In this document: positions 34,533 through 43,207 of the stretch, piece by piece | How the letters are laid out: every line of letters starts with the position of its first letter | How positions within the stretch are numbered: position 1 is the stretch's first letter | DNA from: Rhodospirillales bacterium | GTDB taxonomy: Bacteria; Pseudomonadota; Alphaproteobacteria; ATCC43930; CGMCC-115725 | Reading direction: 5' to 3' | NCBI GenBank assembly: GCA_028291405.1 | Contig: JAQGID010000250.1 | Span: 1 to 53,227 of the forward strand | DNA: 53,227 bases | Notes under the pieces: model-generated | What the model was told of the DNA's origin: nothing | The model's database searches: none | Seen by the model: only the letters and a program-made list of their open reading frames with translations | Position numbers and translations under genes: made by a program

Positions 34533-37500
34533 TTATCTCGCCGCGTTTCTGGACGGACGCGCCGTCAACCCGATCAACACCGGCATCGCGAGCAGGACCA
34601 GCGGAAACTGCAGGATCAGCCCGGCGATGATGGCGATTGCCAATGGCTGCTGCATCGCCGATCCCTGGCCGATCGCCAGAGCGAGTGGGAGGAGGGTCAG
34701 GATCGCCGCCAGCGTGGTCATGGCGATCGGCCGGGCGCGATTGCGGCTCGCTTCGATCAGCGCCTGGCGAGGTGCCATCGCGTTGACGAGCTCGGTGTAT
34801 TCCGAGACGTAGAAGATCGCCATTTCGGTTGCGATGCCGATCACCATCGTCATGCCGATCAGCGCAGTGATGTTGAGTTCGACGCCGGTCAGCCACAGCC
34901 CGCTGAATACGGCGCTGGTTGAGAGCAGCGCCGCGCCGATGATGATCGTCGGCAGCCAGAAGCTCTCGTAAAGGAAGAGCAGCAGGACGAACTCGGCGAT
35001 GAGCGCGGCGGCGAAGACCTTGGCAAGGCCGGCAAAGGCGATCTGCTGCTGCGCATAGAGGCCTCCGAGTTCATAGGTGACGCCGCTGCCGAGCAGCCCC
35101 GGCTTATCCAGCTCCGCTTTGACGTCGGCGACGGTCGAGCCGAGATCGCGCCCCTCGATGCGCGCCGTCACGGCGATCATCGGCTGCAGATTGTCCCGGC
35201 CGAGCTCGGGCTGGCCAGGATCGGCCACCAGCGTCGCAATCCGGCTCAGCGGGAAGATATGACCGTCCGGCGCGCTGAGCGGGATGGCGGCGAGATCGCT
35301 GTCGCGCCGGCGCAGCCCTTCGGTCAGGCGGACACGGACGGCGGTTTCCTTGAGCGCGCCGGGCAATCTGGTCGCGATCGCGCCGTTGAGCGAAGAATCG
35401 AGCGATTTCGTCACCGTGTCGGGATCGACCCCTTCGATCGCCGCTTTGACGGGATCAATGCGGATCAGCAGCGCGTCGCCGGCGAGATTGACGCCGTCTT
35501 TGACCTCGACGACGCCACCGACTTGGCCGATTGCCGCCGCAACCTTGCGAGCTTGCGGAATGAGCTGGCTCGGGTCGGTTGCAAAGAGCTTGATCTCGAT
35601 CGGTTGCGGCACTGCCGTGAGGTCGCCGATCAGATCTTCCATGAGCTGCGCCAGCTCGACCTCGACGCCGGGGACCCGGCTCTGAATCGCAGCGAGCACG
35701 TCCGCCATCACCGCATCGATCGGGCGCCGTTTGCCATCCTTGAGACGGACGAAGAAATCGCCCTGGTTCGGCTCGTTGAGGCCGCCGCCGAGGCCAAGAC
35801 CGGTTCGGCGCGAGAAAGTCGCGACCTCAGGCGTCGCACGTAGGATGTCCTCGATCTGACGCAGCTCGCGATCGGTCTCGTTAAGAGAAGTGCCCGGCTT
35901 GGTGCGGTAGTCGAGCACGAAGCCGCCCTCGTCCATCGACGGCATGAACCCGGTGCCGACGTTGCGATAGGCGAGATACCCCAGCGCGATCAGCGGCACG
36001 ATGACGAGCGCGAGCAGCCAGGGGGTATGGAACAGTCGTTCAAGGGCGGCGCGATGCCAGGCGGCGATCCTGCCTTCGCGCCCGGCGCCGGGATCGCGCC
36101 AGCGCGCGAAGTCGATGATCCAGCGCGTCAGGACCGGCACTGCGAAGGCCGTGAGCAGATAAGAGATGATCAGCGCCGCGCCCATGGTGACCGAGAGCGC
36201 CTTGCTGAAGGCGCCGGTGACGCCGGTCATGAAGCTGAGAGGCAGGAATACGATCAGCGTCGCCAGGCTGGAGCCGCTCAGCGGCGTCAGGAACTCGCGT
36301 CCTGCTGGCAGCACCGCGGCGCTGCCGCCATGGCCTTCGCCGGCGCGGCGGGCGATATGCTCGAGCATGACGATGACGTCGTCGATCAACAGCCCGACGG
36401 CGGCGGCGATGCCGCCGAGCGTCATGATGTTGAAGCTCATGCCGAGCAGGCTCAGCACCAGGATCGTCGCGGCGAGCGTCGCCGGCACGACGATCACCGC
36501 GACGAGAGTCGCCCGCCAGCTGCGCAGGAAGGCGAGGAGGACGAGCCCGGCGAGCGCCAGCCCGATCAGCACGGAATCGCGCACGCTCGCCGCCGATTGC
36601 GTCACGAGCCCGCTCTGGTCGTACCAATTGGCGAGATCGACCCCTTGCGGCATGCGGAAGCCGGCGAGCTTCTGCCGCACAGCGGCGGCGATCGCGACGT
36701 TGTTGCCGTCGGGTTGCTCGTAGACGTTGAAGAGCACGGCCGGCTTGCCGTCCTCGTCCACCTTGATCCATTCCGGGGCCGTTCCCGGCGCGACCTCGGC
36801 GACATCGCCGACCCGGATGATGCCGGCCGCCGCGGCCTTGACGACGACGTTCCGTACGTCCTCGACGTGGCGCAGCGTGCTGTCGGAGACGACGAGCGAC
36901 AGCCGATCATGATCCTCGATGCGTCCGACTGCGCTCAGCTGGTTCGCGACGCCCAACGCCGTCGCGACGTTCGACATGGTGACGCCGTGCGCGGTGAGCC
37001 GGTAGGGATCGACGAGCACATGGATCTCGGCCGTGGCGCCGCCCTGCACGTCGACGCGTGCGACGCCGGCGATCGACGACAGCAGCGGCACGATTTGATA
37101 GAGCGCAAGGTCGCGCAGCGCCACTGGCGAGACGGTCGCTGAGGTCAGGCCGTAGGCGATGATCGGAAACGTCGTCGGGTCCATTCGGCGGACGTTGTAG
37201 CTGGTGCCCGGCGGCAGCGACGGCAGCACCTGTGCAATGGCGGCGTCGACCTGCAGCGCCGACGCGATCATGTCGCGACCCCAGCCGAAATCGAGCGAGA
37301 CGCGCGCCGAACCGCGGCTCGACACCGAGCGCACCTCGAGAACGCCAGGGACGAGGCGGATCGCCTGCTCCACCGGGCGGGTCACCAGCAGCACCATCTG
37401 ATCTGCGGGCCGGTCGCCGGCATCGAGGCTGATGACGACGCGCGGAAAGCTGACCTGAGGGAAGAGCCCGACCGGCAGCGACAGCGCGGCGACCGCGCCG

Positions 37501-37571
37501 GCCGCGGCGAGCGCCACCATCATCACGATGATCGAGCGACCATGACGCTCGACCCAGGCAACGAAACTCAT
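34533..37571 (-). CDS. RND efflux permease (HAE1-like), system 1
   Basis: A 1012-aa inner-membrane pump of the AcrB/MdtB superfamily, with twelve membrane helices in two homologous halves and two large periplasmic loops. Landmarks: N-terminal GLFPQVSFPRV, docking-domain text, and helix 4 GLLIDDVIVMLEHI with the proton-relay Asp pair, which points to the drug/organic (HAE) rather than heavy-metal class. It is the third gene of an outer-membrane factor-adaptor-permease operon, overlapping the adaptor stop by 4 nt. Substrate unknown. Confidence 0.9.
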   Translation of the reverse strand: MSFVAWVERHGRSIIVMMVALAAAGAVAALSLPVGLFPQVSFPRVVISLDAGDRPADQMVLLVTRPVEQAIRLVPGVLEVRSVSSRGSARVSLDFGWGRDMIASALQVDAAIAQVLPSLPPGTSYNVRRMDPTTFPIIAYGLTSATVSPVALRDLALYQIVPLLSSIAGVARVDVQGGATAEIHVLVDPYRLTAHGVTMSNVATALGVANQLSAVGRIEDHDRLSLVVSDSTLRHVEDVRNVVVKAAAAGIIRVGDVAEVAPGTAPEWIKVDEDGKPAVLFNVYEQPDGNNVAIAAAVRQKLAGFRMPQGVDLANWYDQSGLVTQSAASVRDSVLIGLALAGLVLLAFLRSWRATLVAVIVVPATLAATILVLSLLGMSFNIMTLGGIAAAVGLLIDDVIVMLEHIARRAGEGHGGSAAVLPAGREFLTPLSGSSLATLIVFLPLSFMTGVTGAFSKALSVTMGAALIISYLLTAFAVPVLTRWIIDFARWRDPGAGREGRIAAWHRAALERLFHTPWLLALVIVPLIALGYLAYRNVGTGFMPSMDEGGFVLDYRTKPGTSLNETDRELRQIEDILRATPEVATFSRRTGLGLGGGLNEPNQGDFFVRLKDGKRRPIDAVMADVLAAIQSRVPGVEVELAQLMEDLIGDLTAVPQPIEIKLFATDPSQLIPQARKVAAAIGQVGGVVEVKDGVNLAGDALLIRIDPVKAAIEGVDPDTVTKSLDSSLNGAIATRLPGALKETAVRVRLTEGLRRRDSDLAAIPLSAPDGHIFPLSRIATLVADPGQPELGRDNLQPMIAVTARIEGRDLGSTVADVKAELDKPGLLGSGVTYELGGLYAQQQIAFAGLAKVFAAALIAEFVLLLFLYESFWLPTIIIGAALLSTSAVFSGLWLTGVELNITALIGMTMVIGIATEMAIFYVSEYTELVNAMAPRQALIEASRNRARPIAMTTLAAILTLLPLALAIGQGSAMQQPLAIAIIAGLILQFPLVLLAMPVLIGLTARPSRNAAR

Positions 37572-38647
37572 GACTTCGGACCGCCCGATTTCTGGACGTC
37601 GGGTTTCTTGTCATCCGCCTCGTCCGGCTCTGTGCGCACGTCCATGCCGTCCGACAGTTGATAACCGCCCTCCGTGATCAGAGGGCGCGCCGGGTCGAGG
37701 TCACCGTCGACGACCGTCCAGTCGCCGTCGCTCCCGACAATCTTGACGGGGACCGCCGCCGCCTTGCGGTCGGCGAGCTGAAAGACCCGGTCGCCCTTGC
37801 CGTCGTTCAGCACCGCAGCACGTGGCACGATCCAGCCGGAGAACTCGCCGACCGTGACGATGGCGCGGAACGCGGCACCAGGCAGGACCCCGTCGCGCGG
37901 CACATCGACCGTGGCCTCGATCTTACGGCTCCTGGGGTCGAGCATGGCGCCGACGGTCGCGACGGTGCCGGCGACCGCGGCGCCGCCGTCGAGCGGCTCG
38001 AGCCTGACCGTCTCTCCCGGCTTCAGCTTGCCGCGCTGCGAAGGCTCCACCCCGATGGTGACGACGATCGCATCGACGCGGAGCAGCGTGGCAAGGCTCG
38101 TGCCGGCAGCGACGCGGTCGCCGGCATTGACGGGGATCGCCATAACGACGGCCTCGAACGGCGCCGTCACGGTTTCGAAAGGTTGGCCGCCGCCTTCGCG
38201 GCGCAGCGCGTCGATCGCCGCCTGGGCGTCGCTGACCGCTTTCTCGGCCTGCGCAAGCTGCGAGCGCGTCGCCAGCTGCTGCTTCAGCAGCTGCTCGACA
38301 TGGGCGCGTTCCTCACGGGCGAGGTTGAGCGCCGCCAACGCCTGTTCCCAGGCCATGACGGCCGCCGCATCGGCAGCGAAGGTCAGGATGGCGTCGCCTG
38401 GGCGCAGCTTCTGGCCCGGTCGCACGACGATCTGCTGGATCCGTCCGGCGCGCGGCAGGCTGATGCTGCTGGTGTTGCCGGTCTGCGGCTCCGCCGTGCC
38501 ATAGCAGGTCAGCGTGTCCGGCAGCGTGCCGCGCTGGACCGGCACGGTTGCCACCAGGACGCTTTGCTCGGCCGCTTTGTCCTGGGCGATGGCGGTGGCC
38601 GCAAGCAGCGAGAGCCCGACTGCAGTGGCGATTAGCCGCTTCGTCAT
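37568..38647 (-). CDS. RND periplasmic adaptor (membrane fusion protein), system 1
   Basis: A 359-aa HlyD/AcrA-type adaptor with a signal peptide (about 1-21, ATAVGLSLLAATAIAQ), a biotinyl-lipoyl half (VVRPGQKLRPGDAILTF), an alpha-helical hairpin (about 100-150), a second lipoyl half (APFEAVVMAIPVNAGDRV), a beta-barrel and a membrane-proximal domain. The tail is charged (DEADDKKPDVQK). Overlaps both neighbours by 4 nt. Confidence 0.88.
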   Translation of the reverse strand: MTKRLIATAVGLSLLAATAIAQDKAAEQSVLVATVPVQRGTLPDTLTCYGTAEPQTGNTSSISLPRAGRIQQIVVRPGQKLRPGDAILTFAADAAAVMAWEQALAALNLAREERAHVEQLLKQQLATRSQLAQAEKAVSDAQAAIDALRREGGGQPFETVTAPFEAVVMAIPVNAGDRVAAGTSLATLLRVDAIVVTIGVEPSQRGKLKPGETVRLEPLDGGAAVAGTVATVGAMLDPRSRKIEATVDVPRDGVLPGAAFRAIVTVGEFSGWIVPRAAVLNDGKGDRVFQLADRKAAAVPVKIVGSDGDWTVVDGDLDPARPLITEGGYQLSDGMDVRTEPDEADDKKPDVQKSGGPKS

Positions 38648-40005
38648 TCCATCTCCGTGGTATCCGGCAACTGGACCGTCGGCATGCCGATGCCGAGCAC
38701 CGTCGTCAGCGCGACGCGCTGCTCGAAGAGGAGTTGCTCGATCGTGATGATCTCCTGCTGCTTGGCGATCCGCGTCATGGTCAAGTCGATGTAGCCGCGC
38801 TCGTCGATGTCGCCGTTGGCAAACGCTGCCTCGGCGCGATCGGCGATACGGCGTGCCGCCGCCAGGTGGCGGCGAGCGGTCTCGATCTGGCCTTCGAGAA
38901 GGCGCTGCTGCGCCAGCATCGCGCCGATCTCGCCGCTCGCGGCCGTGAGGCGCGCGGCGAACTCGTCGTGCAACTTCCGCCGCGTCGCCCGGGCGATCGC
39001 GATATGTCCCTGGTTGCGGTTGAAAATCGGCAGCTCGAGCGAGATAGACGGCCCGGCCGTATAGATATGGCTGGAGTCGGTCCCATAGTTGCCGCCGAGG
39101 ACCAACGCGGGAAACTGCGCCAGGATGGCGCCGCGCAGCGTCTCCTCCTGAGAACGGTAGCCGAGCTGCAGCGCGATCAGATCGGGACGCCGCCGCGGCA
39201 GGTCGTCGAGCATTTGCGTTGCCGCGCCGGCGTCGACCGACGGCAGCTCGACACGGTCGGTGAGAGGGAGCTCGACCTCCGGCGCCAAACCGATCAACGC
39301 ATTCAGATCATGCCGGCGGGTAAGGCGCAGCCGGTCGGCGTCGGCGATCTGCCGGTCGATGTCGCTCAGCGTGGTCAAATCCGGAGCCACGGTCGTCAGG
39401 TCGGCGTTTCCCTGCTCGAGCGCCCGCCGGCCGCGGTCATAACGCTGCGCAAAGAGCGTTCGCGTCTCCTCGAGGAGTCGACGGAGGGCATCGCCCTCGA
39501 CGAGATCGACCGCGAGGAGCCGCGCCTTGCCGACGACCTGCCACTCCTGCCACAGCAGTTCGGCGTCCACCCGGCGCACGGCGTAACCGGCGCTGCGGCG
39601 CTGCGCCGAGAGCGTGACCAGCGCCCTGATGTCCTCGGTCAAGCCGGCGCTCCAGGCATCGAAATTTGCCGGACCTTTGATCAGCACCCCATAGCTGCCG
39701 TTGAGCTGCGGATTCGGCAAAAGGCCTGCCTGCAGCAACTCGGCCTCGGCGATGCCCCGGGCGTTTCGCGCCGCGCGCAAGTCAGGGTTGTTTTCTAGCG
39801 CAAGAAGAACAACCGTTGCTACGTCGAGCGGCCGATCGAGCTCCGCCGGCGCGCGCCAACTCAGCTCGGCGAGGCCTTTCGCCACATGCGGCGTCTCGTC
39901 GAGCGCAAGCGGTTCGTAACTCTGGCACGCGGTCACCCCGACCACGACGCTGAGCGACGCGAGCAGGCGCGCGACAAACTCGCGAAATCCGATCGTTCTT
40001 TCCAT
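38644..40005 (-). CDS. TolC-like outer-membrane factor, system 1
   Basis: A 453-aa protein of the outer-membrane efflux family with a lipobox (VVGVTAC, Cys near residue 27), so it is likely an OprM-type lipoprotein. Two OEP repeats are visible (ALENNPDLRAARNARGIAEAEL; RRPDLIALQLGYRSQEETL). The ATG at 40005 places the lipobox correctly; an open extension to 40095 was rejected because it covers the promoter area of the divergent regulator gene. First gene of the leftward pump operon. Confidence 0.87.
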   Translation of the reverse strand: MERTIGFREFVARLLASLSVVVGVTACQSYEPLALDETPHVAKGLAELSWRAPAELDRPLDVATVVLLALENNPDLRAARNARGIAEAELLQAGLLPNPQLNGSYGVLIKGPANFDAWSAGLTEDIRALVTLSAQRRSAGYAVRRVDAELLWQEWQVVGKARLLAVDLVEGDALRRLLEETRTLFAQRYDRGRRALEQGNADLTTVAPDLTTLSDIDRQIADADRLRLTRRHDLNALIGLAPEVELPLTDRVELPSVDAGAATQMLDDLPRRRPDLIALQLGYRSQEETLRGAILAQFPALVLGGNYGTDSSHIYTAGPSISLELPIFNRNQGHIAIARATRRKLHDEFAARLTAASGEIGAMLAQQRLLEGQIETARRHLAAARRIADRAEAAFANGDIDERGYIDLTMTRIAKQQEIITIEQLLFEQRVALTTVLGIGMPTVQLPDTTEME

Positions 40006-40117
40006 GCGGCGCAACGATGACGGGGCCAAGCTTACGGGGCAATGCCGAAAACATTGGGAATCGGTAACTTGACGGCGCGAGGATTGCGCTCCCAATGGAA
40101 CGCTCAGGAGGGGCGGA
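40006..40117. promoter_or_regulatory. Divergent promoter of pump system 1 and its two-component regulator
   Basis: 112 bp between the outer-membrane factor gene (leftward) and the response-regulator gene (rightward). The regulator has a strong ribosome site AGGAGGGG before its GTG. The arrangement suggests that the regulator controls the pump. Confidence 0.55.
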
Positions 40118-40795
40118 GTGAAGATCTTGCTCGTCGAGGACGATCCCGAGGTGGCGGATTACGTCAGACAGGGTCTGCAGGAGGAGCGACACCACGTCGC
40201 CACCGTCAGTGACGGTCGCGAAGCCTTGTTTCGTGCGAGCGGCGAGGATTGGGATCTGCTCATCGTCGATCGGATGCTGCCGCAGCTCGACGGTCTGGCT
40301 CTCGTGCGAACGCTGCGTGCCGCTGGTATCGGCACGCCGGTTCTGTTCCTCACGGCGCTTGGCGGGATCGATGATCGGGTCGCCGGGCTGGATGTCGGCG
40401 GAGACGATTATCTGGTGAAACCCTTCGTGTTCGCCGAGCTTATAGCTCGCGTCACGGCGCTAGGACGCCGTCCACGGCTGCTCGCCTCGGAGACGCTCCT
40501 CGTCGTCGGCGATCTCGAGATGGACTTGCTGGCCCGCCGCGTCACCCGCGGCGATGTCGAAATCCAGCTTCAGGCCCGCGAGTTCAGTTTGCTGGAATAT
40601 CTTTTGCGCCACGCCAATCAGGTTGTTACCCGCACGATGTTGCTGGAAAGTGTCTGGGACTTTCATTTCGACCCCCGCACCAACGTTGTCGAGAGCCACA
40701 TCAGCCGGCTGCGCGGCAAGATCGATAAAGGCCATGAGGTCGAGCTTATCCAAACGGTCCGCGGTGCCGGGTATCGCATTCGTGCGCCTGAGTAG
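40118..40795 (+). CDS. OmpR/PhoB-family response regulator
   Basis: A 225-aa DNA-binding regulator. The receiver has the acidic pair VEDDPEV, the phospho-acceptor Asp in LLIVDRMLPQLDG (about D51), and the conserved Lys in YLVKPF. The winged-helix output covers about 125-225 (LEYLLRHANQVVTRTMLLESVW; SHISRLRGKI; TVRGAGYRI). GTG start with AGGAGG 6 nt upstream. The sensor kinase gene overlaps its 3' end by 14 nt. Its target is probably the divergent RND operon. Confidence 0.93.
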   Translation: MKILLVEDDPEVADYVRQGLQEERHHVATVSDGREALFRASGEDWDLLIVDRMLPQLDGLALVRTLRAAGIGTPVLFLTALGGIDDRVAGLDVGGDDYLVKPFVFAELIARVTALGRRPRLLASETLLVVGDLEMDLLARRVTRGDVEIQLQAREFSLLEYLLRHANQVVTRTMLLESVWDFHFDPRTNVVESHISRLRGKIDKGHEVELIQTVRGAGYRIRAPE

Positions 40796-42323
40796 GCTGT
40801 TCCGAACATCGAGTTTTCGGCTGACGCTGATCTACGCCGGACTCTTTGCGGTCTCCGCAATCATTCTTTTTGGGGTCATCTATTGGACCACAGCATCCTT
40901 TATGGAAGGCCAGTTCGACGCTTCGGTCGGTGATGAGCTTAACGAGGTTTTGGGCGACGCCGGGGGCGGAGGGGCGGATAGCTTGCGCGTCGTCGTGCTA
41001 TCCAGCGTCAGGCGCGATCAGAAAGGCTGGTTCTACCAAATGAAAAACGCGGCAGGCGAGGTGCTGGCGGGCAATCTGCCGACACCCGCTCGCTTCAACG
41101 CCGTAGGCGAACAGCGCGATGGCCGGCGCACGGTGACGATCGCGAGCCGCGGGGCAGCCATCCGCGGCAGCGAACTGCGGCTTGCCGACGGAGGGACTCT
41201 GTTTGTCGGCGCCGACAGCTCGCAACTTATGAGGACACAGGCTCTGGTTGCGCGATCCTTCTCGATCGGATTATGCGCGGTGCTTCTGCTGGCGATCGGC
41301 TCAGGCGCCGTGATCAGTCATCGGCTCATCCGCCGTATCGAGGGCATAAGCCGTACGAGCAGCGAGATCATGGCAGGCGACCTTTCGAGGCGCATTCGGA
41401 TCCACGGCACCGACGACGAATTCGATCACCTTGCCGTCGGCTTGAATGCGATGCTTGAGCGCATCGAGAAGCTGATGAGCGGCCTCCGGGAAGTATCCAG
41501 CGATATCGCTCACGATCTCCGGACGCCCCTGTCGCGATTGCGCCACCGCCTGGAGATAGCGAACCGGCGCGGCGAGACCATCGAGGAGCTGCATGAGGCG
41601 ATCGATGGCTCCGTCGCCGATGTCGATGCGATCCTCGATACGTTCGGAGCCTTGTTGCGAATCGTTCAGATCGAAGGCGGGTCCCGGCGCGCTGGCTTCG
41701 CGAGCGTCGACCTCGGCGAACTTCTGCACACGATGATCGAGGTCTATCAGCCGGTCGCTGAAGAAAAGGGACAAGGCGTCACTGGCGAGATCGATTCTTT
41801 TCTTCTCGTTCGCGGCGACAAGGAACTGCTGACGCAAATGCTGGCGAACTTGATCGAGAACGCGGTTTGTCACGCGCCGAACGGGACGCAAATTAAATTA
41901 CGCGGCAGTCGCCGAAACGACGGCATCGAGGTGCAAGTATCGGACGACGGCCCCGGCATTCCTGAAGCGTTGCGCGGGAAAGTCTTCCAGCGCTTCTATC
42001 GGATAGAGCCGAGCCGGAGCACGACTGGGAACGGCCTCGGTCTTAGCATCGTGGCGGCAATCTGTGCGCTGCACGAAGTCGATATCGATCTTGCCGATAA
42101 TGGACCGGGGCTGAAGGTCAGCCTGCTTTTTCGGCCGCAGTCATCAACCTTCACAGCGCGAAGCCTTGGAGATATTCAATGGAATGCTTGCGGCGCACTC
42201 GCTTTCGGCACAGCCGGTGCCAGCCTACCGGTTGACGATGTCGGTCGCCCTCGGAGCGCCCGACCGCTGGGACTACGTCGTGTTCGATGCAAGTTCGCAT
42301 CGCGTGTTCGCCGCGCACGGTGA
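40782..42323 (+). CDS. Sensor histidine kinase, C-terminus extended by a probable deletion junction
   Basis: A 513-aa membrane sensor kinase. It has two membrane helices (about 12-34 and 165-187) around a periplasmic domain, a HAMP domain (ISRTSSEIMAGDLSRRI), HisKA with the phospho-acceptor His in SDIAHDLRTPLSRL, and an ATPase domain with N-box ANLIENAVCHAPNGT, DDGPGIPE and GNGLGLSIV. Kinases of this type normally end soon after LKVSLLF. Here the frame continues about 60 residues in Arg-rich sequence that is merely the out-of-frame 5' part of the next gene. The GTG at 40782 starts inside the regulator gene; the long upstream extension is out-of-frame regulator sequence. Confidence 0.88.
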   Translation: MRLSRLFRTSSFRLTLIYAGLFAVSAIILFGVIYWTTASFMEGQFDASVGDELNEVLGDAGGGGADSLRVVVLSSVRRDQKGWFYQMKNAAGEVLAGNLPTPARFNAVGEQRDGRRTVTIASRGAAIRGSELRLADGGTLFVGADSSQLMRTQALVARSFSIGLCAVLLLAIGSGAVISHRLIRRIEGISRTSSEIMAGDLSRRIRIHGTDDEFDHLAVGLNAMLERIEKLMSGLREVSSDIAHDLRTPLSRLRHRLEIANRRGETIEELHEAIDGSVADVDAILDTFGALLRIVQIEGGSRRAGFASVDLGELLHTMIEVYQPVAEEKGQGVTGEIDSFLLVRGDKELLTQMLANLIENAVCHAPNGTQIKLRGSRRNDGIEVQVSDDGPGIPEALRGKVFQRFYRIEPSRSTTGNGLGLSIVAAICALHEVDIDLADNGPGLKVSLLFRPQSSTFTARSLGDIQWNACGALAFGTAGASLPVDDVGRPRSARPLGLRRVRCKFASRVRRAR

Positions 42324-43170
42324 TCGCGTGTCAGTCATCGATGGGCATGACGGCGCCGTCTTGGGTCAGGTGGAGGGAATGCCGGGCGGCACGCATGGGA
42401 TTGCAATCTCTTCCGCAACAGGCAAGGGCTATACCGACGACGGAAAAGCGGGGATCGCCGTAGCATTCGACCTGAAGACGCTGAAGACCGAAAGCAGAAT
42501 TCCCGCCGATGTGGACGCCGATGCGATCGCCTTCGATGGCGCTACCGGCCATATCTTCGTGATCGAAGGCGATCCGGCGAAGATCACCGTGATCGATCCG
42601 AAGACCGACTCCGTGATCGCGACTATTGGTGGTGGGGGAAAGCTAGAGTATGCGGTCGCCGACGACAGCGGCGCAGTTTATGTCAACGGAGAGGAAAAAA
42701 GGGAGATCGTACGCATAAATGCGCGGACCAATACAGTCGATGCGCATTGGCCGATGCCTGCTTGCCTCAGTCCGCACGGACTGGCGATCGATGTGGTCGC
42801 ACACCGCCTTTTTTCGAGCTGCGTGAACGGCGTTCTGGTCGTGGTGAACACCGATACGGGCGCCATCGTTGCAAACGTTCCGATCGGCAAGGGCAGCGAC
42901 GCCGTGGCGTTCGATCCTAAGCGCAACCTCGTCTTCAGTTCGAACGGCCTCGACGGTACCGTTTCCATACTGCGGGAAACGGACGCAAATAACTTCGTGC
43001 CAGTGGGCACGATCAAAACCTTGGTCACTGGGCGGACGATGGCCGTAGATCCCGAAACCGGGCGTCTTTTCATCGCCGCGGCTGACGTCGATCCAAGCGC
43101 CACGCCGGGCGGACGACCTCGACCGCATCCCGGCTCGTTGAAGTTGCTCTTTCTCGACCCCGTTCATTGA
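42166..43170 (+). CDS. YncE-like beta-propeller protein with a missing or damaged signal peptide
   Basis: About 334 aa from a TTG at 42166, or 328 aa from the ATG at 42184. Blade motifs are clear: YVVFDASSHRVFAAHGDRVSVID, IAFDGATGHIFVIEGDP, AVYVNGEEKREIVRI, LVFSSNGLDGTVSIL. Family members of this kind are exported. Here the sequence before the mature part, LAAHSLSAQPVPAYRL, looks like only the last third of a signal peptide ending at SLSA, and no basic N-terminus or full hydrophobic core precedes it. The gene begins within the kinase reading frame (158-nt overlap), suggesting that a deletion removed the intergenic region. It may be poorly expressed or unexported. Confidence 0.7.
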   Translation: MEIFNGMLAAHSLSAQPVPAYRLTMSVALGAPDRWDYVVFDASSHRVFAAHGDRVSVIDGHDGAVLGQVEGMPGGTHGIAISSATGKGYTDDGKAGIAVAFDLKTLKTESRIPADVDADAIAFDGATGHIFVIEGDPAKITVIDPKTDSVIATIGGGGKLEYAVADDSGAVYVNGEEKREIVRINARTNTVDAHWPMPACLSPHGLAIDVVAHRLFSSCVNGVLVVVNTDTGAIVANVPIGKGSDAVAFDPKRNLVFSSNGLDGTVSILRETDANNFVPVGTIKTLVTGRTMAVDPETGRLFIAAADVDPSATPGGRPRPHPGSLKLLFLDPVH

Positions 43171-43207
43171 GCCGTGACGAGGCAGGCTTGCGGGTTCCGA
43201 CTGCTCC

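Noticed and set aside
36027-37142. 371-codon plus-strand frame opposite the RND permease
   Set aside because: Composition (Asp, Arg, His repeats) is that of a GC-rich antisense frame.
38548-39798. 416-codon plus-strand frame opposite the outer-membrane factor
   Set aside because: Antisense shadow of a gene with a lipobox and OEP repeats.
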